Origin: Podocnemis expansa | Lineage: Eukaryota > Chordata > Testudines > Podocnemididae | Length of the DNA: 64,000 bases | Direction of reading: 5' to 3' | Assembly: GCA_007922195.1 (NCBI GenBank) | Contig: ML681995.1 | Span: 11,912,809 to 11,976,808 of the forward strand | Shown: positions 1-11,886 of the stretch, one piece after another | Layout: the number at the start of each line of letters is the position of its first letter | Numbering within the stretch: the stretch's first letter is position 1 | Notes under the pieces: generated by a model | What the model was told of the DNA's origin: nothing | Seen by the model: the letters and a program-made list of their open reading frames with translations, nothing else | The model's database searches: none | Program-made: the position numbers and the translations under genes

Positions 1-2246
1 AGGTGGGGTAGTGCAGATGCAGATGGACATAAAACAAGGCATGTGGGTCCCAGATCAGATGTGGATCCACATTTTTGTATCTGTGCAGGACTCTACATGT
101 GTGCTCCCTTCCCTCACTCCTTCACTGCCCTAGCTGTCAGCACAAGGCAGGGGACCCATAGTTTGCTATGTTCTTCCCTAGGCTCAGGCAGAACCCATTA
201 AGCCCTATCCTACCCTTCCTATGTGCCTCAGAGCCCAGCAGGTACACTCCAGATCTGATCACCACACAGATGAGGCTGATTCAGTTGGACTCTCACAGGA
301 TGCAGCTACAAGGGCACATGTTCAGTCATAAGCAAAGACTGACCTTCTTAGTACATTTGCCCTGAAGGACTACAATTTAGAGAGGCACAGGCTGTGCATC
401 CTGGTGTAGTAGTGGCTAAATGAGGAGAGATTAATTCTTCATTCCCTCAGGAGAAAACCTTTCCATTTGGCCATTTAAGCAGGAAATATTCATCCATAAT
501 GAACCGTCCAACTCAATACTGCAGACTAAATAATACACATATATACTTAATTATCTGTATTTATTATGTCAAAAGGACCCCGGGAAAATTACCAAAGGGC
601 CATTTGATAATCAATGCCCAACGATTCAGGTTTCTTTTCTTAACAATTTGTATCTCCTGCCAATAGCTGAATTATGCTTATAATAGTAGTTGAAAGGCCT
701 CTGTGGAGCCAGAAGTCTGGTACTGCCAGCAATGGAGGAAAAGTAAAGGAGGGAACAAATAAAAGGCAAGATAAGCAGGAAGCTGCAACGACAGTGGTAT
801 ATATGGAGAGGACTGACATCCAGCTGCATGGCTGAGGAGGGCATAACAGGGCATTGCAGTAAGAATCTAACTGGGAAGCGCTAAAGAAGGCTGGAGGAGA
901 GGACAGACAAACTGCTTATAAGATGTGAGAAGACAGATGCTAGAAATAAAATGAAGAGCACAGGAGATGAGACCTAGAGCTCATTGTGTAAATCCTTTGG
1001 GAAAAAAAAAAGCTGTGGGAATTCTGTTTTCCCAATGGACACGCTGCTAAAGCATCCCATCAGGTTTATAAGTGAACAAATAATGTGGTTAGGTTTGTTT
1101 AAATGGAACAAGCATTCTCTTGTCTTGATATTTAATGTTTTCTGCACACTGAAAAGCTCAATGGTTCAATATTCTAAATGTATCATGTAGCACGTATAGT
1201 CCTTTCCCTTTCCTGATTTGTACATTATGCTACTGACACTCCTGAAGCATGATTCTGTTTGGGCTGTTCTGACATGACCCACGGTGCTCAGAAATGGTGA
1301 TGGGCAATAAAATACACCTGTATTTTAAAATAATAAATGTACAGTACTTTTTTATTTTCCTTCTGATGCATGAACCTTCAAGTGTGTGGTTTTCAAATGT
1401 TTTTCCACAACCAGGAGGGCAAGAAACTTATTCCTTTAAAAAAGCAGAAATTCTCATAAATAACATGACTCCAGAAGCTAAGTATTAAAAAAACCCAAAT
1501 ATTGTGAGCCTCACAATGAAAGTCCAAAAACTGGCAACACTGCTCCCCTGACTCAGAAGCCAAATCCATTGTCATCCATCAAGTTGTTGATGTAAATTGT
1601 TAAATAAAAGCATTTCACTGATTCCCCCTGGTTCCCCAAGAATGCTGCTCAGGCTGCTGGCCCCCATCCTAAAGCTCAGCATGACACAAAGCTATCTTGA
1701 CACTATGGGGGAGGGGTGTGACTCCCCTGCTCATTTACACATACTCTCACTAGCTTCTCATTAGATCAGCATGAGAAGGTATAGCAGTGATGCCACAGTA
1801 AACTGGGGCTGTGGGAGCAGAGTTGCACCTTAGCCATCCTGAATATGTATCTACAAGTTTCAGGAGGGTTACCTGGATTAATGCTGCTACTTAGGTTCAT
1901 GCTAGCTGGATGACAGTTAGCACGAGGGAGTACACGCAAGCAGGGGAATAATGCCTCTAGCAGCTCATTGTATAGAGGAAGCCAAAGAAAACAAATAGAA
2001 CATTTCTCAATAACCAGCACCCAATCAACTTCAATGCCACCCTTATTCATTTAGGGCCCTAACCAACCTCCTAGTGAAATCAGCGGTGGGCTTCCCTTTA
2101 ATTTCAAATGTGAACTACAACAGGCCATTATCTGCCTCTTTAGCTATATAAATATGGATCTTAACTATATATCCCTTTTATTCAGTCTGTGGTATTAAAC
2201 AGATGATTTATTATGAATAGTTCTGCTTTGATGTGATGGGCAGCAA
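1..2246. other. Anonymous sequence, no gene recognised
   Basis: Only short chance reading frames occur on either strand (none above about 95 codons), none with a domain I recognise. Base composition is mildly AT-rich. No SINE, LINE or inverted-repeat end was recognised with confidence. It could be intronic or intergenic. Confidence 0.5.
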
Positions 2247-2247
2247 C

Positions 2248-2990
2248 AGGAGTTAAAGTAAGGGGGAACACACCAGAACACAGTTCCAGGGCCCCTTATT
2301 TTTAGGCTGGCAGCATTCTGGGCCCCTGAAAAACAGAGGAATGCACAGGAATGCAGAGTTCCAGGCCCCCTAAAAATAGCTACAAGCAGCTGGAATGCAG
2401 AGTTCTGGTGCGTTCCACCTTAAGCCCTGCTCCTCCTTAAACCCAACCAGCAGAGAGCTGTGGCAGGCTGGGAGCTTGTAAATCTCCCCTCTGCAGGAGG
2501 GGAGCGGCTTGTGGCTGGGAAGCAGCTCCCAGACAGTCAGCCAGCATGCAAACAGCTGAGGTAAGGCCTCTACTGGGCCCAGGGGAGCTCCATGGTGGGA
2601 CTGGAGGAAGGGCTTTGGGGGGAGGTGGGAGCTGACCTCTGGGATGGGGGGGTGTCATGGAGCTGCTAGGGGACAGGGAATCCTGCTGGAGGTTCTATGG
2701 TGCAGGGTGTGCGTCTGTGTGTAGCATGGGGTGGGTAGGACAGTGTGTATTGAGGGTGAGAGGGGTGACTGTGTAGCTAGGGGTGGGTGTGGGCAGAGCA
2801 GAGCAATAAACAACGCACATGGTACTCAGAAGTGGTCACAATTGCCTACCTGGGCTGGAGGGCAGTACCTGGGGTGGGGGCAGGAGTCTGTGGGCCCAGA
2901 CCTGTATAAGGGTGATTCCAGACCTGGGTGAGGGAGGCCCAGAAATTTAGGAGGGCTCCAGGCCCCCTCAAATTATACTTCAACCCCTAG
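2248..2990 (-). mobile_element. Non-autonomous hAT-like element, AGGGGTTAAAGTA-end family
   Basis: The left end (AGGAGTTAAAGTAAG) and right end (TATACTTCAACCCCT) are inverted relatives. The flanks GCAGCAAC (2240-2247) and AAAGCAAC (2991-2998) agree at 6 of 8 positions, as expected for a decayed 8-bp hAT target duplication. The right part, read in reverse, carries the same words (AGTATAATTTGAGGG, then GGCCTGGA) as the element at 20657-21054, so this is a dispersed family. The interior is GC-rich and holds only low-complexity frames. No transposase is visible. Superfamily assignment is inference from the 8-bp duplication. Confidence 0.55.
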
Positions 2991-3081
2991 AAAGCAACAT
3001 GGTTGTGCTTGGTCTACTTTTTTACTATTGCTTCACCTGGAATTTTGCTGTAACTGAACTGCCCAGGCAGTAGTATTCAAA

Positions 3082-3800
3082 AACATATGAATGGCCGTAC
3101 TGTGTCAGACCAATGGTCCACCTAGCCCAGTGTCCTGTCTTCTAACAGTGACCAATACCAGGTGTTTCAGAGGGAATGAATGGAACAGGTAATCAAGTGA
3201 TACATCCTGTCAACCTTTTCCAGGCTCTGGGAAACAGCAATCCCTGCCTATCCTGGCCAATAGCCATTGATGGACCTATCCTCCATGAACATATCTAGTT
3301 CTTTTTTTGAACTGCATTATAGTCTTGGCATTCGCAACTTCCTCTAGCAAGGATTTCTACCCATTGACTGTATGTTACATTAAAAATACTTCCTTCTGTT
3401 CATTTTAAACCTGCTGCCTGTTAATTTCATTTGGTGACCCTTAGTTTTTGTGTTATGAGGAATAAACACTTCCTTTTTCACTTTCTCCATGCCAGTCATG
3501 ATTTAATAGACCTTTATCATGCTTCCTCCCCACCCCCCATCATCTCTTTTCCAAGCTGAAAAGTCCCAGTCTTATTAATCTCTCCTCACAAGGAAGCTTT
3601 TCCATAGCTCTAATCATTTCAGTTGCCCTTTTCCATACTTTTCCAATTCCAGTATATCTTTTTTTGAGATCTAGTGACCGATCTAGACATGGTATTCATG
3701 ATCGGGACATACCATGGATTTATAAAGCAGCAATATAATTTTTTCTGTCCCTTTCCTAATGACTCCCAAGAGTCTGTTTTTTTGAGAGTTTTTTTTTTTT
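3082..3800 (-). mobile_element. CR1 LINE, 3' end, antisense, 5' truncated
   Basis: This is the antisense of the 3' part of a reptile CR1 element. Recognisable blocks in order are GGCCGTACTGTGTCAGACC, GATGGACCTATCCTCCATGA, CCTGCTGCCTGTTAATTTCA, AAGCTGAAAAGTCCCAGTC and CCATGGATTTATAAAGC. The element's 3' end lies at the left. The fragment stops near 3800 in a T-rich run, upstream of which the RT domain would lie. Its order of blocks joins smoothly onto those of the antisense CR1 at 35400-36425, which holds the next segment of the same family. No open frame survives. Confidence 0.85.
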
Positions 3801-5325
3801 AAACCACTTCCTTGCAAAACCCTTCTGGTAGCTGCCCATGATGGCTAGTCACTAGCTCCACTAGTTGATGAGGAGGCAGCTTCTTAAATCCTGGTTCTTC
3901 CTGACTATCCCACCCTTGTGGTTAAGAGTTAACAGCTGCTAAAAGGCTTGGGGATCAAAGCCTTGTTAAGAAGCTCTCAGCCTTGCCTAGTAGGCCACTA
4001 GAGTCAGCACATGGTCCCTCAAACGAACAGCTCATACAATACACTTTAGTCAAACTGCAAACACACCAAAAATACACTACTGGCAACAAACCCACTCCAA
4101 AGGTCAAGTAGTCACTCTTTCACCTGGAGAACTCCCTCACAAAACTTCTCTGTTAGCTGCCCCTGGTTGCTAGGTCTTTTGATTCAGGTCCCAGGGGCTT
4201 TAGCAAATGCTGGGCTCCAAGGAGCACTCCAACAACAGCTCAGGTCAGTTGGGTGCCTCAGGGTTCTTCAATAGCCTTTGAGCTTTTCCTCTCCAAGCAA
4301 CCTCTCAGCTCCCAGCCAGGACAGAGAATAGGAGCTCTGCACACTGTGACTGCTTAGCAGATCCACCACTACACAAGTCACCAGGAGCACCTGGAATGAT
4401 TCTACCCATTAGGAGAAACTTGATAATTGGATGTGTTTATAAACAGCAGAGCTGGGAACTGGTAACAGAGCAAGCTACCCCAGACAATGCAGAAGCCCAG
4501 CAAAAAGCTCTGGAGAAAGGTTAGCTCATAAGTATGCATTAACTGCATTAAATTTCTACATAAGGACATAAGTGGAGTCTTAAGAAAAACAAAAACCCAT
4601 CTGCAGGGTCCACACATCAGAGTTAGTCTCTTTCAACTATCCTTAGCTCACAGAGGACACCCATCCATTCATACCTTAGGCATTTTCTCTGGATCCAGGA
4701 CCACAATTTTCTTGGTGGCTGATGGATTCCATGTTGGATCATGGGGGGAGAAAGGGCTTGTGAGCCCTGCTATTTATGCCTTTAAACAGCACCCACTGCT
4801 GTTAAGATTGTAGCACTGCAGGGCAGGCACACCTGCAGTGTCCCACTGAAGAGTGGGAAAGTGTGACAATAATTAGCTTGTGGCTTTGATTGGTTCTCAG
4901 AGTCAGATGTTTGGTAGTGAAGGCCCCCAGGTCTTCCTAGCCTGAGAGAGTAAGGTAGGAAATCCTTTTCTTAAGGGAAAGGCATAACAGACAGCAAGAG
5001 CAAAATGACTTTATAGCCCAAGGCTTAATAAATATAGGAGATGTTGGTTCAAGTACTACTCCACTGATTACTTAATCAGGTTCACAGAGTGAAGTGTTAA
5101 CAGGAGAGATGACAAAACTAACCCTTGTTTAGACTAGCAAGGAGAAAGATGCAGGCTCAAATCCTTACTCTCACTAACCAGCAGCAGGGATTGAATCTCT
5201 GTCTTTTTCCTCCTGGAGGAAAGAACCTTAATGGCTGGATACAAGATGCTTCCTCGGTTTGTTGTATAAAATAACTTAGCTATCTAACTCCAGGAAAGGG
5301 TTCACAGCTGTGAATCAAAAATGCA
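3801..5325. other. Unassigned, repeat-like sequence
   Basis: No gene recognised. The stretch 3805-4860 has the texture of an old retroelement (long GC-moderate text, possible antisense LTR ending near 4860 in CACACTTTCCCACTCTTC read in reverse), but I cannot name it. On the minus strand around 4680-4750 a short exon-like frame ends just before a GTATGA, reported separately as a weak finding. A MIR-like B-box word (GGGATTGAAT) occurs near 5188. Confidence 0.35.
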
Positions 5326-5338
5326 TCTCTTTGAGGGG

Positions 5339-5467
5339 AGGAATTAAAAACAAAAAAAACCAAGGAGTCTTGTGGCACTTTTAAAGAGTGAGAAAGTCTT
5401 TAAAAGTGTCACAAGACTCCTTGTTTGTTTTGTTGAACTAGACTAACATGGATACTGCTTTGGAACT
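5339..5467. mobile_element. PLE tail in head-to-head inverted form, with 13-bp target duplication
   Basis: Two inverted copies of a Penelope-like 3' tail face each other: CCAAGGAGTCTTGTGGCAC and its complement CACAAGACTCCTTG, separated by about ten bases, so the insert can fold into a near-perfect hairpin. It ends with the family word CTAGACTAACATGG. The 13-bp flanks TCTCTTTGAGGGG are identical at 5326-5338 and 5468-5480. Family membership is taken from the coding PLE at 37133-39642, which has the same tail. Confidence 0.85.
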
Positions 5468-5692
5468 TCTCTTTGAGGGGCAAGAGTGACACCACATCTC
5501 TCTCGGAGACATTTCCTCAGGACTAGTTTAGGCAGCTCCATGCTTTGTGTGGTGGCTCTTGTGGATTCCATTTTTAGGTGCCTAACCCTCCCTATGCATT
5601 GTACGTGGAGCCAGAGTATCTAATACAAGGCTGTGTCTTCCTTTAGGTGGTAAGGCGCCTAAGGCAAGGTACCACAATACTGAGCTTGTCTC

Positions 5693-6118
5693 CTTTAAAA
5701 CAAACAAGGAGTCCTGTGGCACCTAAAGACCAACAAATGTATTTACTGCATGAGCTTTCATGGAAGAAAATCCCATTTTGCCAGATGCTTTGAAGATGGG
5801 GGAACTTACAGAATGGGAGGAAATAAATGCAGGAGAGTGTAAGTTGTGGGAACAGGTCACACTGTAATAGCAAATCAAAACAAAATCAACAGGGTTTTGA
5901 TTTGCTGTTACAGTCTGATCTGATCCCATGACTTATACTTCCCTGCATTTATTTCCTCCCATTCTGTAAGTTCCTCCATCTTCAAAGTGTCTGATGAAGT
6001 GGGATTTCCTCCCATGAAAGCTCATACAATAAATAAACTTGTTTGTCTTTAAGTGCTGCAGGACTGCTTGTTTGTTTTACTGAACTAGACTAACACAGCT
6101 GCCCCTTTGGAACTAAGT
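5693..6118. mobile_element. PLE, head-to-head inverted copy, about 425 bp
   Basis: The left arm (antisense, about 5697-5884) and right arm (sense, about 5896-6118) are imperfect inverted copies of the PLE 3' region: AGTCCTGTGGCAC / TGCAGGACTGCTTG, the conserved CATGAGCTTTCATGGAAGAAAATCCCA block, and the AATAAATGCAGG block appear on both arms. The right arm ends with CTAGACTAACACAGCTGCCCC. Possible flanking duplication is decayed (GTCTCCTTT against GTTTCTTTT). Confidence 0.8.
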
Positions 6119-6798
6119 TTCTTTTGTGAATCTAGCCCATGCTATCTTGTGTTTGGGTCTGCTTGGTACCAGGTTTCAAGAATTTTCAGATATGGCTCTT
6201 TGCTTGATGTTTGCTGTCTCTTTATGCTTTTAAGACTTATGGGAGGCATTTAACATTCCTCTCATGGAAAATAAAACCATCAGAAATAAAATGCTGCATG
6301 CCCTGACTTTTTTTCTTTTAGTAGTCAATGCTTTCTACTTTATTTGCCTTGACAAGCAGCCAGGCCGAGTTAGAACTCCTTCAGTTTTGTGACTTTTTAA
6401 AGCACGTGTAGGATACCGTATTTGTACACAAATCTTCCATGTACCCTTTGTAGCTCTGCAAGGGAACTGCCTCCACAGACTTTGCCCATTCCAGCATTTC
6501 CTTCTTTCCCATCTCCTATTCGCAAAACTGACTCCTTTACGGTGGCAGCCTTAGAAAAGTGCACTCTCTAACTAAAATTATTCTTATAGACTCTCTGTGC
6601 TTCTTACCACTTTTCCTCAGTTCTATGACAAATCTTCCCTCAAAACAAGCACATCTGTACACCATCTAGACGTGTCCAAAGTGCAGTTAATGTAGCAGCA
6701 GTAGCTTTCAGTATGATATGATGGATGTCACCAAAACCTCATCATGTTTAGGTTTTAGCATATATATACAATCTTAGCCATGTGTTTCCAGTCCCACT

Positions 6799-7148
6799 GG
6801 CTATGTCTACACTGCCAATTTAATTCAAATTAAGGAGGCTTAATTTGAACTAAATTGGTCCCAGTCTACTTTAGCCTTTCCTCTAGTTCAAACTAGGAAT
6901 GCTTAGTTTGAACTAGTAAGTACGAGCGCATAGTTTTAACTAAGTGCTTAGTTTGATTGTTAGTTCAAAGTAAGCATGATGTAGATTCAAACTGACCCTT
7001 AGTTTGAACTTAAGAAGTTCAAACCAAGGGCAGTTAGTTCAAACTAATGAAGTGTACTAGTTTGAACTTTTGTTAGTTTGAACTAACCTCAAACTTATTA
7101 GTTCGAACTAATAGGTTCAAACTAACTTTTGCTAGTAGGGACATAGTC
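6799..7148. mobile_element. Palindromic MITE built of TTAGTTYGAACTAA words
   Basis: The left terminus GGCTATGTCTACACT is inverted at the right end (GGGACATAGTC). The interior is an irregular series of short palindromes related to TTAGTTCGAACTAA, most with the central CpG decayed to TG or CA. There is no coding capacity. The same termini flank elements at 24351, 39979, 41805 and 53541. A 3-bp target duplication is not clear here (ACT/ATT). The PIF/Harbinger class is inferred from better preserved copies. Confidence 0.8.
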
Positions 7149-10100
7149 ATTGTTTCCCTTCTACTTTCAGTGCTAACTCTAGCAAAGACAATACAAGCAA
7201 ATAATAATAGTGACACAATTTAGAAGAAATAGACTTAATATCCTATACTCCATAGGGGCCAAGCCTTTCTACCAATCTTTTCCACAGTTCTCTTCCCTGC
7301 GCCCGCCGCCCCCCCCCCCCCCGTGTGTGAGCTATGGACTTTATATCCTAAAATTCTATATTTTCTATGGGGTGAGGGACGTCTGGTGAGCCAACAAAAT
7401 TTTCTGTCATGAGTTAGTAACAATTGACATAAAACAACAGGTAATAGCTCAATTAAATACCAGGCGGGTATCTACTGTTTATTTCTTTTACTGGTTTAAT
7501 TAATATGCACTATGGATAATTGGTAACTTACTTAAATGCTGTGGTAAAAGGCAATTTTAATCTTGCTAGGCTACATACACAATTGCTGCAGGCTAGAGTA
7601 GATCCATTTATTTTGATGGTGCCTACTTACTCTCCCAGGCCCAATTCAACTCTGCTAGTCAGGACATAGGAGGGGTGAGTAATGTGAAGCTTTCAACCCT
7701 CCTGGCTCTAAGGGAATGGGACACTAAGATCTGGGCTCAGGCAGAGCTGTGAATATGCTATAGAGATATTGTGTCTTACTTGCCTTTTTGGTCAAGTTGA
7801 GGCCAGCCTTGATGAAAGACTACTGTGGATGTGCAAGCACACATCTATTCTGAAAAGGATGAACTTGATAACCCCAAGAGGGTATGTTACTTGAAAGATG
7901 GTGCCTTTTCCATTGACAATATTTGGTAGGGCAGCAGGCACCATTATCTTTCAAACCCTGCAGTGCACTGTTGTTACTGAGCACTTAAGTTTCTCTAGTT
8001 GCTGCAAATGAGGAGGGGGTCTCTGTAGCTGACACAAAACAGAAGGCATGTTCTAAAATAATCTTCTCAGCAGATGTGATAGGAAAAATCGGACACATCT
8101 GCCAGCCTTTGGGACCATCTTAAAGATTACATCAGTTTTCACACTAGGTCTGAGCACAGGTGAAAATACAGAAAAAGCTATAGCAGACTTCTGTGTGTGA
8201 GTTTTCTCTGCCAACATTTTCATGAATGAAAAACTATCTTGCCGTAGAACTAATTTCAGATGATCAAAGTTATTTTCTCCCTTATTGCCCTACAATCACA
8301 GCACTGGGCTGCCCAAGTAGCTGGAATTTTATCTCAGTCCACTGGCCAGCAGTCTCAGCACAGATCATTTCCTTGTGGATTAAGGAAAGAGCCAGAGAGA
8401 GAATTCATAGCTTCATGGCCTCTAGTCTGCGGCTGAGTCACACTCTCTGTGGAACATCCCCTTTGTGCTCTGCTGCTCAGGCAGAATAGCTACATGATGT
8501 CTCTTACTCAGACCAGAGTGTGAGCTGACAACCTGGCCTTTAATGTTCTTAAACTAAATTGATCTTGCATTTATATCAACATGGAAGCTACTCTAGCTTT
8601 ATTTTAAAGCCTCACTATGAACAGCCAAAGTGTGTTTTAATTTGGGAGGCTTCCACGGCAGCACCATCTACAGCTGAGCTATAAATCCTGGAAACAGGGA
8701 ATTTTTAATGGAAACTTTGACTGCCGCAATACGAATGGCATTGCTATCACTATGCCTTTCTGAATTCACATCTCCTCTTCTCAACAGCAGTTACCAACCC
8801 TGGGTTTTACAAATACACAACTGGAAAAAAAGAAACAAAATGGGTTTCATCTTTGCTTGAGAAGGCCTCTCCTCAGCTCAAAGTCTAAAGTTACCAAGAA
8901 CAACTAATGACACCAAAGAGGTATTTTTGCCCTGATGCATATTCTGCCAATTCCCTTCTCTAGTTCATGTGAATTGCTTTTGCACAAGGCTTTATATTTT
9001 CCTTGGCTGGAAGTAGGATGCCAACCCTCTTCTCATTTAAGAACCAGAACAAGAAAGAAAAAAAATAAAACCAAATGGTTAGGCTTTGAGTGAGATTGTG
9101 ATACTCTTACATAGGCTGAATGACATGTTACTTGGGTGCAATCACAAGCGTTTCTGCACGCTTGCCTAGGGGGAGTACAGAAGTGTAAAGATGCCCCTGT
9201 GTAGGTGACCTGCCTTGCCAGACCCTGAATAGGAGAGAGAGCTGCTACTATGGGGCAGGTGAGATGGCAGAGATGAGGGACTTGGACACCCCTTAGTCCT
9301 ATCCCTCACAATTGTCCCCAATGTATGATGGAAAGTAATCTTTGTCAGGAAAGGGTCCAGAACAGTTCACCTCTTCCACTCATAAGCAAGGGGGGAGCAG
9401 TACCAGATAAGGACTCTCAGAGTGCCTATCTCGTACCTGTTATGCTGCGGATGTAGGAGTGCTATGACACCCCTTGCTCAGGTTGGACCACAGGTTTACA
9501 ATCCAGTTTTTCATGTGACAGTCTGCTGAGTCAAATGCGACTGCTCCTGGAATAACCTCATTCTTGGTTACCACTATTGGATCAGAACCCTTCCCCACAT
9601 ATCCTCGTGCTAATGTGTAACTTGATAGGATGCTCAAGGGGAAAAAAGCCAGATAAATTCAATAGATGGTATCTCTTATTTTATTTTGAGAATACTTTAA
9701 TTCAGAAACATCTGCCGTTACCAGATTTGGAAAGATAAACTGCAGCCCTGAAGTAAAGAAAATAAGAAGCAACAGGTGTGAAATTGTGGCTCTGAGTTTA
9801 GGTGAATACATTGATTAGCTTTCCCCTTGATTTCACCGTTTTGTTCCCAGGCCAGGAAAGGACAACCGAGTGCAAAACAGAACTGATCTGTGCTGGGGAA
9901 GCAACATGCTCATTGAAATTTGATTTTAAAAGATAATGCAATTTGCTTGATTACATTAAAAACAATGGCCTGTTAACTTTGCAGTTTTACAATACGCGGG
10001 GGAAATGATAATTTACAAGAATGGATGGAAACACGTTAGCCATGTTTGTGAAAAATTAGTTCAAATATTTACTCATGAATCAAAGAGACCAAACTTCCTC

Positions 10101-10168
10101 AAACAAGAATAGTATGAAATACTTCTCTAGCTCTGTCGGAACAGCTTTTTCAATATAAACATATTGTC
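7149..10168. other. Anonymous sequence with a poly-C tract
   Basis: No gene or named repeat recognised in about 3 kb. A poly-C run sits at 7309-7322. Frames are short and scattered (largest 87 codons at 8226-8489, no recognisable domain). The text looks like ordinary old intergenic or intronic DNA. Confidence 0.5.
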
Positions 10169-10176
10169 TTCTAGAG

Positions 10177-10472
10177 CAGTGGTTTTCAAACGTAGGGTCA
10201 GGACCCAGTATTGGGTTGCAGACGCTCAGACACTAGGTCATGGCACCGCCTGCTGCCACCACCAAAAGACTGGAATGCATTGCTGAAAGATCTTAAAAGA
10301 GTCTGACAAAGTGGGATTTTCTCCCATGACAGCTCATGCAATAAATAAATGTGTTAGTTATTAAGTTTCGCAGGACTTCTTGTTTGTTTTGCTGAAAGAT
10401 GTAATTATTGAGTCATGGGCAAAAATGATTTTTTTCAACTGGGTCCCAAGAAAAAAAGTTCGAAAACCACTG
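10177..10472. mobile_element. Non-autonomous hAT with a nested PLE tail
   Basis: Terminal inverted repeats are CAGTGGTTTTCAAACGTAGG at the left and TTCGAAAACCACTG at the right. The left flank TTCTAGAG (10169-10176) resembles the preferred hAT target nTCTAGAn. On the right, CTAGAG recurs two bases further out, so the 8-bp duplication is slightly disturbed. Internal text (GGGTTGCAGA, GGTCATGGCACC) matches the hAT at 25482-25900, so both belong to one family. Confidence 0.8.
10292..10400 (+). mobile_element. PLE 3' tail inserted inside the hAT
   Basis: The tail words GTCTGACAAAGTGGG, TCTCCCATGACAGCTCATGC, AATAAATAAATG and GGACTTCTTGTTTG identify a sense PLE 3' end. TTGCTGAAAGAT occurs at both borders (10280-10291 and 10389-10400). 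Part of this word (TTGCTGAA) is also the family's own end, so the true duplication may be shorter and integration may have used microhomology. Confidence 0.8.
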
Positions 10473-10484
10473 TGGCTAGAGGCT

Positions 10485-11886
10485 TCCCACCGTAAACAGC
10501 ATTTTAAAAGCTGCCATACTCGGATAGACGGGCTAAAATTAAATTGAATCAGGTCACCTCAATTAGTCTCTGGATGCAAGGCTCATGAGGAAAGTATACA
10601 CTAGCTGAGGATCTGGCCCCAGATCAGGACTATCCAAATGGCAAAATAGTTTGTGCAGGAATAGAACTGTAAAGAAAAGTAATACTGCTTTTCAGCTTCA
10701 AAGTATGATACTACTAATAAATGACCATCTACAAACATTAGAATTTTTAAAAAGAACCCTAAAACCTGTGGAATATATTTGAGGAAAGACGGAAACAATT
10801 TGGGTTTATCATAAGAAAGCAGCATGGCATTCTGGAATTAAATCTTAGATTCCTGTACTGTTTTTACTCCTAAATGACTGGTACGTACTCTCAACATTAA
10901 GTCCATCTTAAGGTGGAATTTATGCCTGGCAGTACAATATAAATTTCCTAAGAGTTAGGTAATATTGTCATGCTGTGTCACATGAAGGTTGTGGGTAACA
11001 GAAAGCTCTGAGGGAAGTTGTTGCTCAGTAACTGCTTTATTTACCGTGGCGCTTCCAGTGAGTGTAGAGTGTGGAGATATTGCCATTTGCGATGTCTCAC
11101 TGACAGTGCATTTACTTCTTAATTATTGTCCCTCATGAGCAACTTCCAATGAAGAAGGATAACAAATTTCTACTGGAACAAGATTTGCAGCTCAAGACAG
11201 CTGACCTGAAAAATGCTGTACTCTGTGCCTGGTCCCTCCGAGCCTTTTCAGGTGCAGATGGAGAGCAGAGCCCAGCAGTGTAGATGGATTGTGTGTATAG
11301 ATCCCTGTCTGAAAAGATGAGACCAACCAACTGCACCCCACAAGCCAGAGCATTTTGCAGGGATCTGTTGTTACTCTAGGAACAAAACCCTGAAAGCAGA
11401 CAAATCTGAGAGGTCTCTAGTAATGTTTAAAAATAAGCTACGTACTGCTAAAGGGAAAGAGTTTCCAAGCATATCAACAAAAGCATCAGAATGTCAGAGC
11501 TCCTAAAATATTACTGCAGAATGGGAAAGTAATTTATCTGCTGGGGGCAGTTAGTTATTATACAGACTACACTGGCTAAATCCCACCAATAAGACACCAA
11601 AGGAAGAGGGATGAGATCAAGAGGGCTAGAGAGACCGTAGAAAAGCTAAACAGAACTGATCATTTTATTTGCACCACAGCAAATTTAGACTATGTCAGGA
11701 AAGGAGGCCATTGTACATTCTTTGTAAATAAACAGGGTTGCATCAGAGAAGCTCCCACTGCTATTGTAACCCATGTGCCGAAAAATGAGTAGTCTCTTTC
11801 AGGCATCCTTTATGGCTGGGTTACGTTGCTGGGCAGATTTTGCAGCCTAGAAACTTCTGGTAAGAAGGTGTGGGAGGACATTGAGC
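10485..11886. other. Anonymous sequence; possible LTR-like fragment near its end
   Basis: No gene recognised. At 11700-11780 a CTTTGTAAATAAACAGGG word followed by TTGCATCAGAGAA resembles a retroelement polyadenylation region. A related word in inverted orientation lies at 13350-13395. I cannot assign either to a family. Confidence 0.35.
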
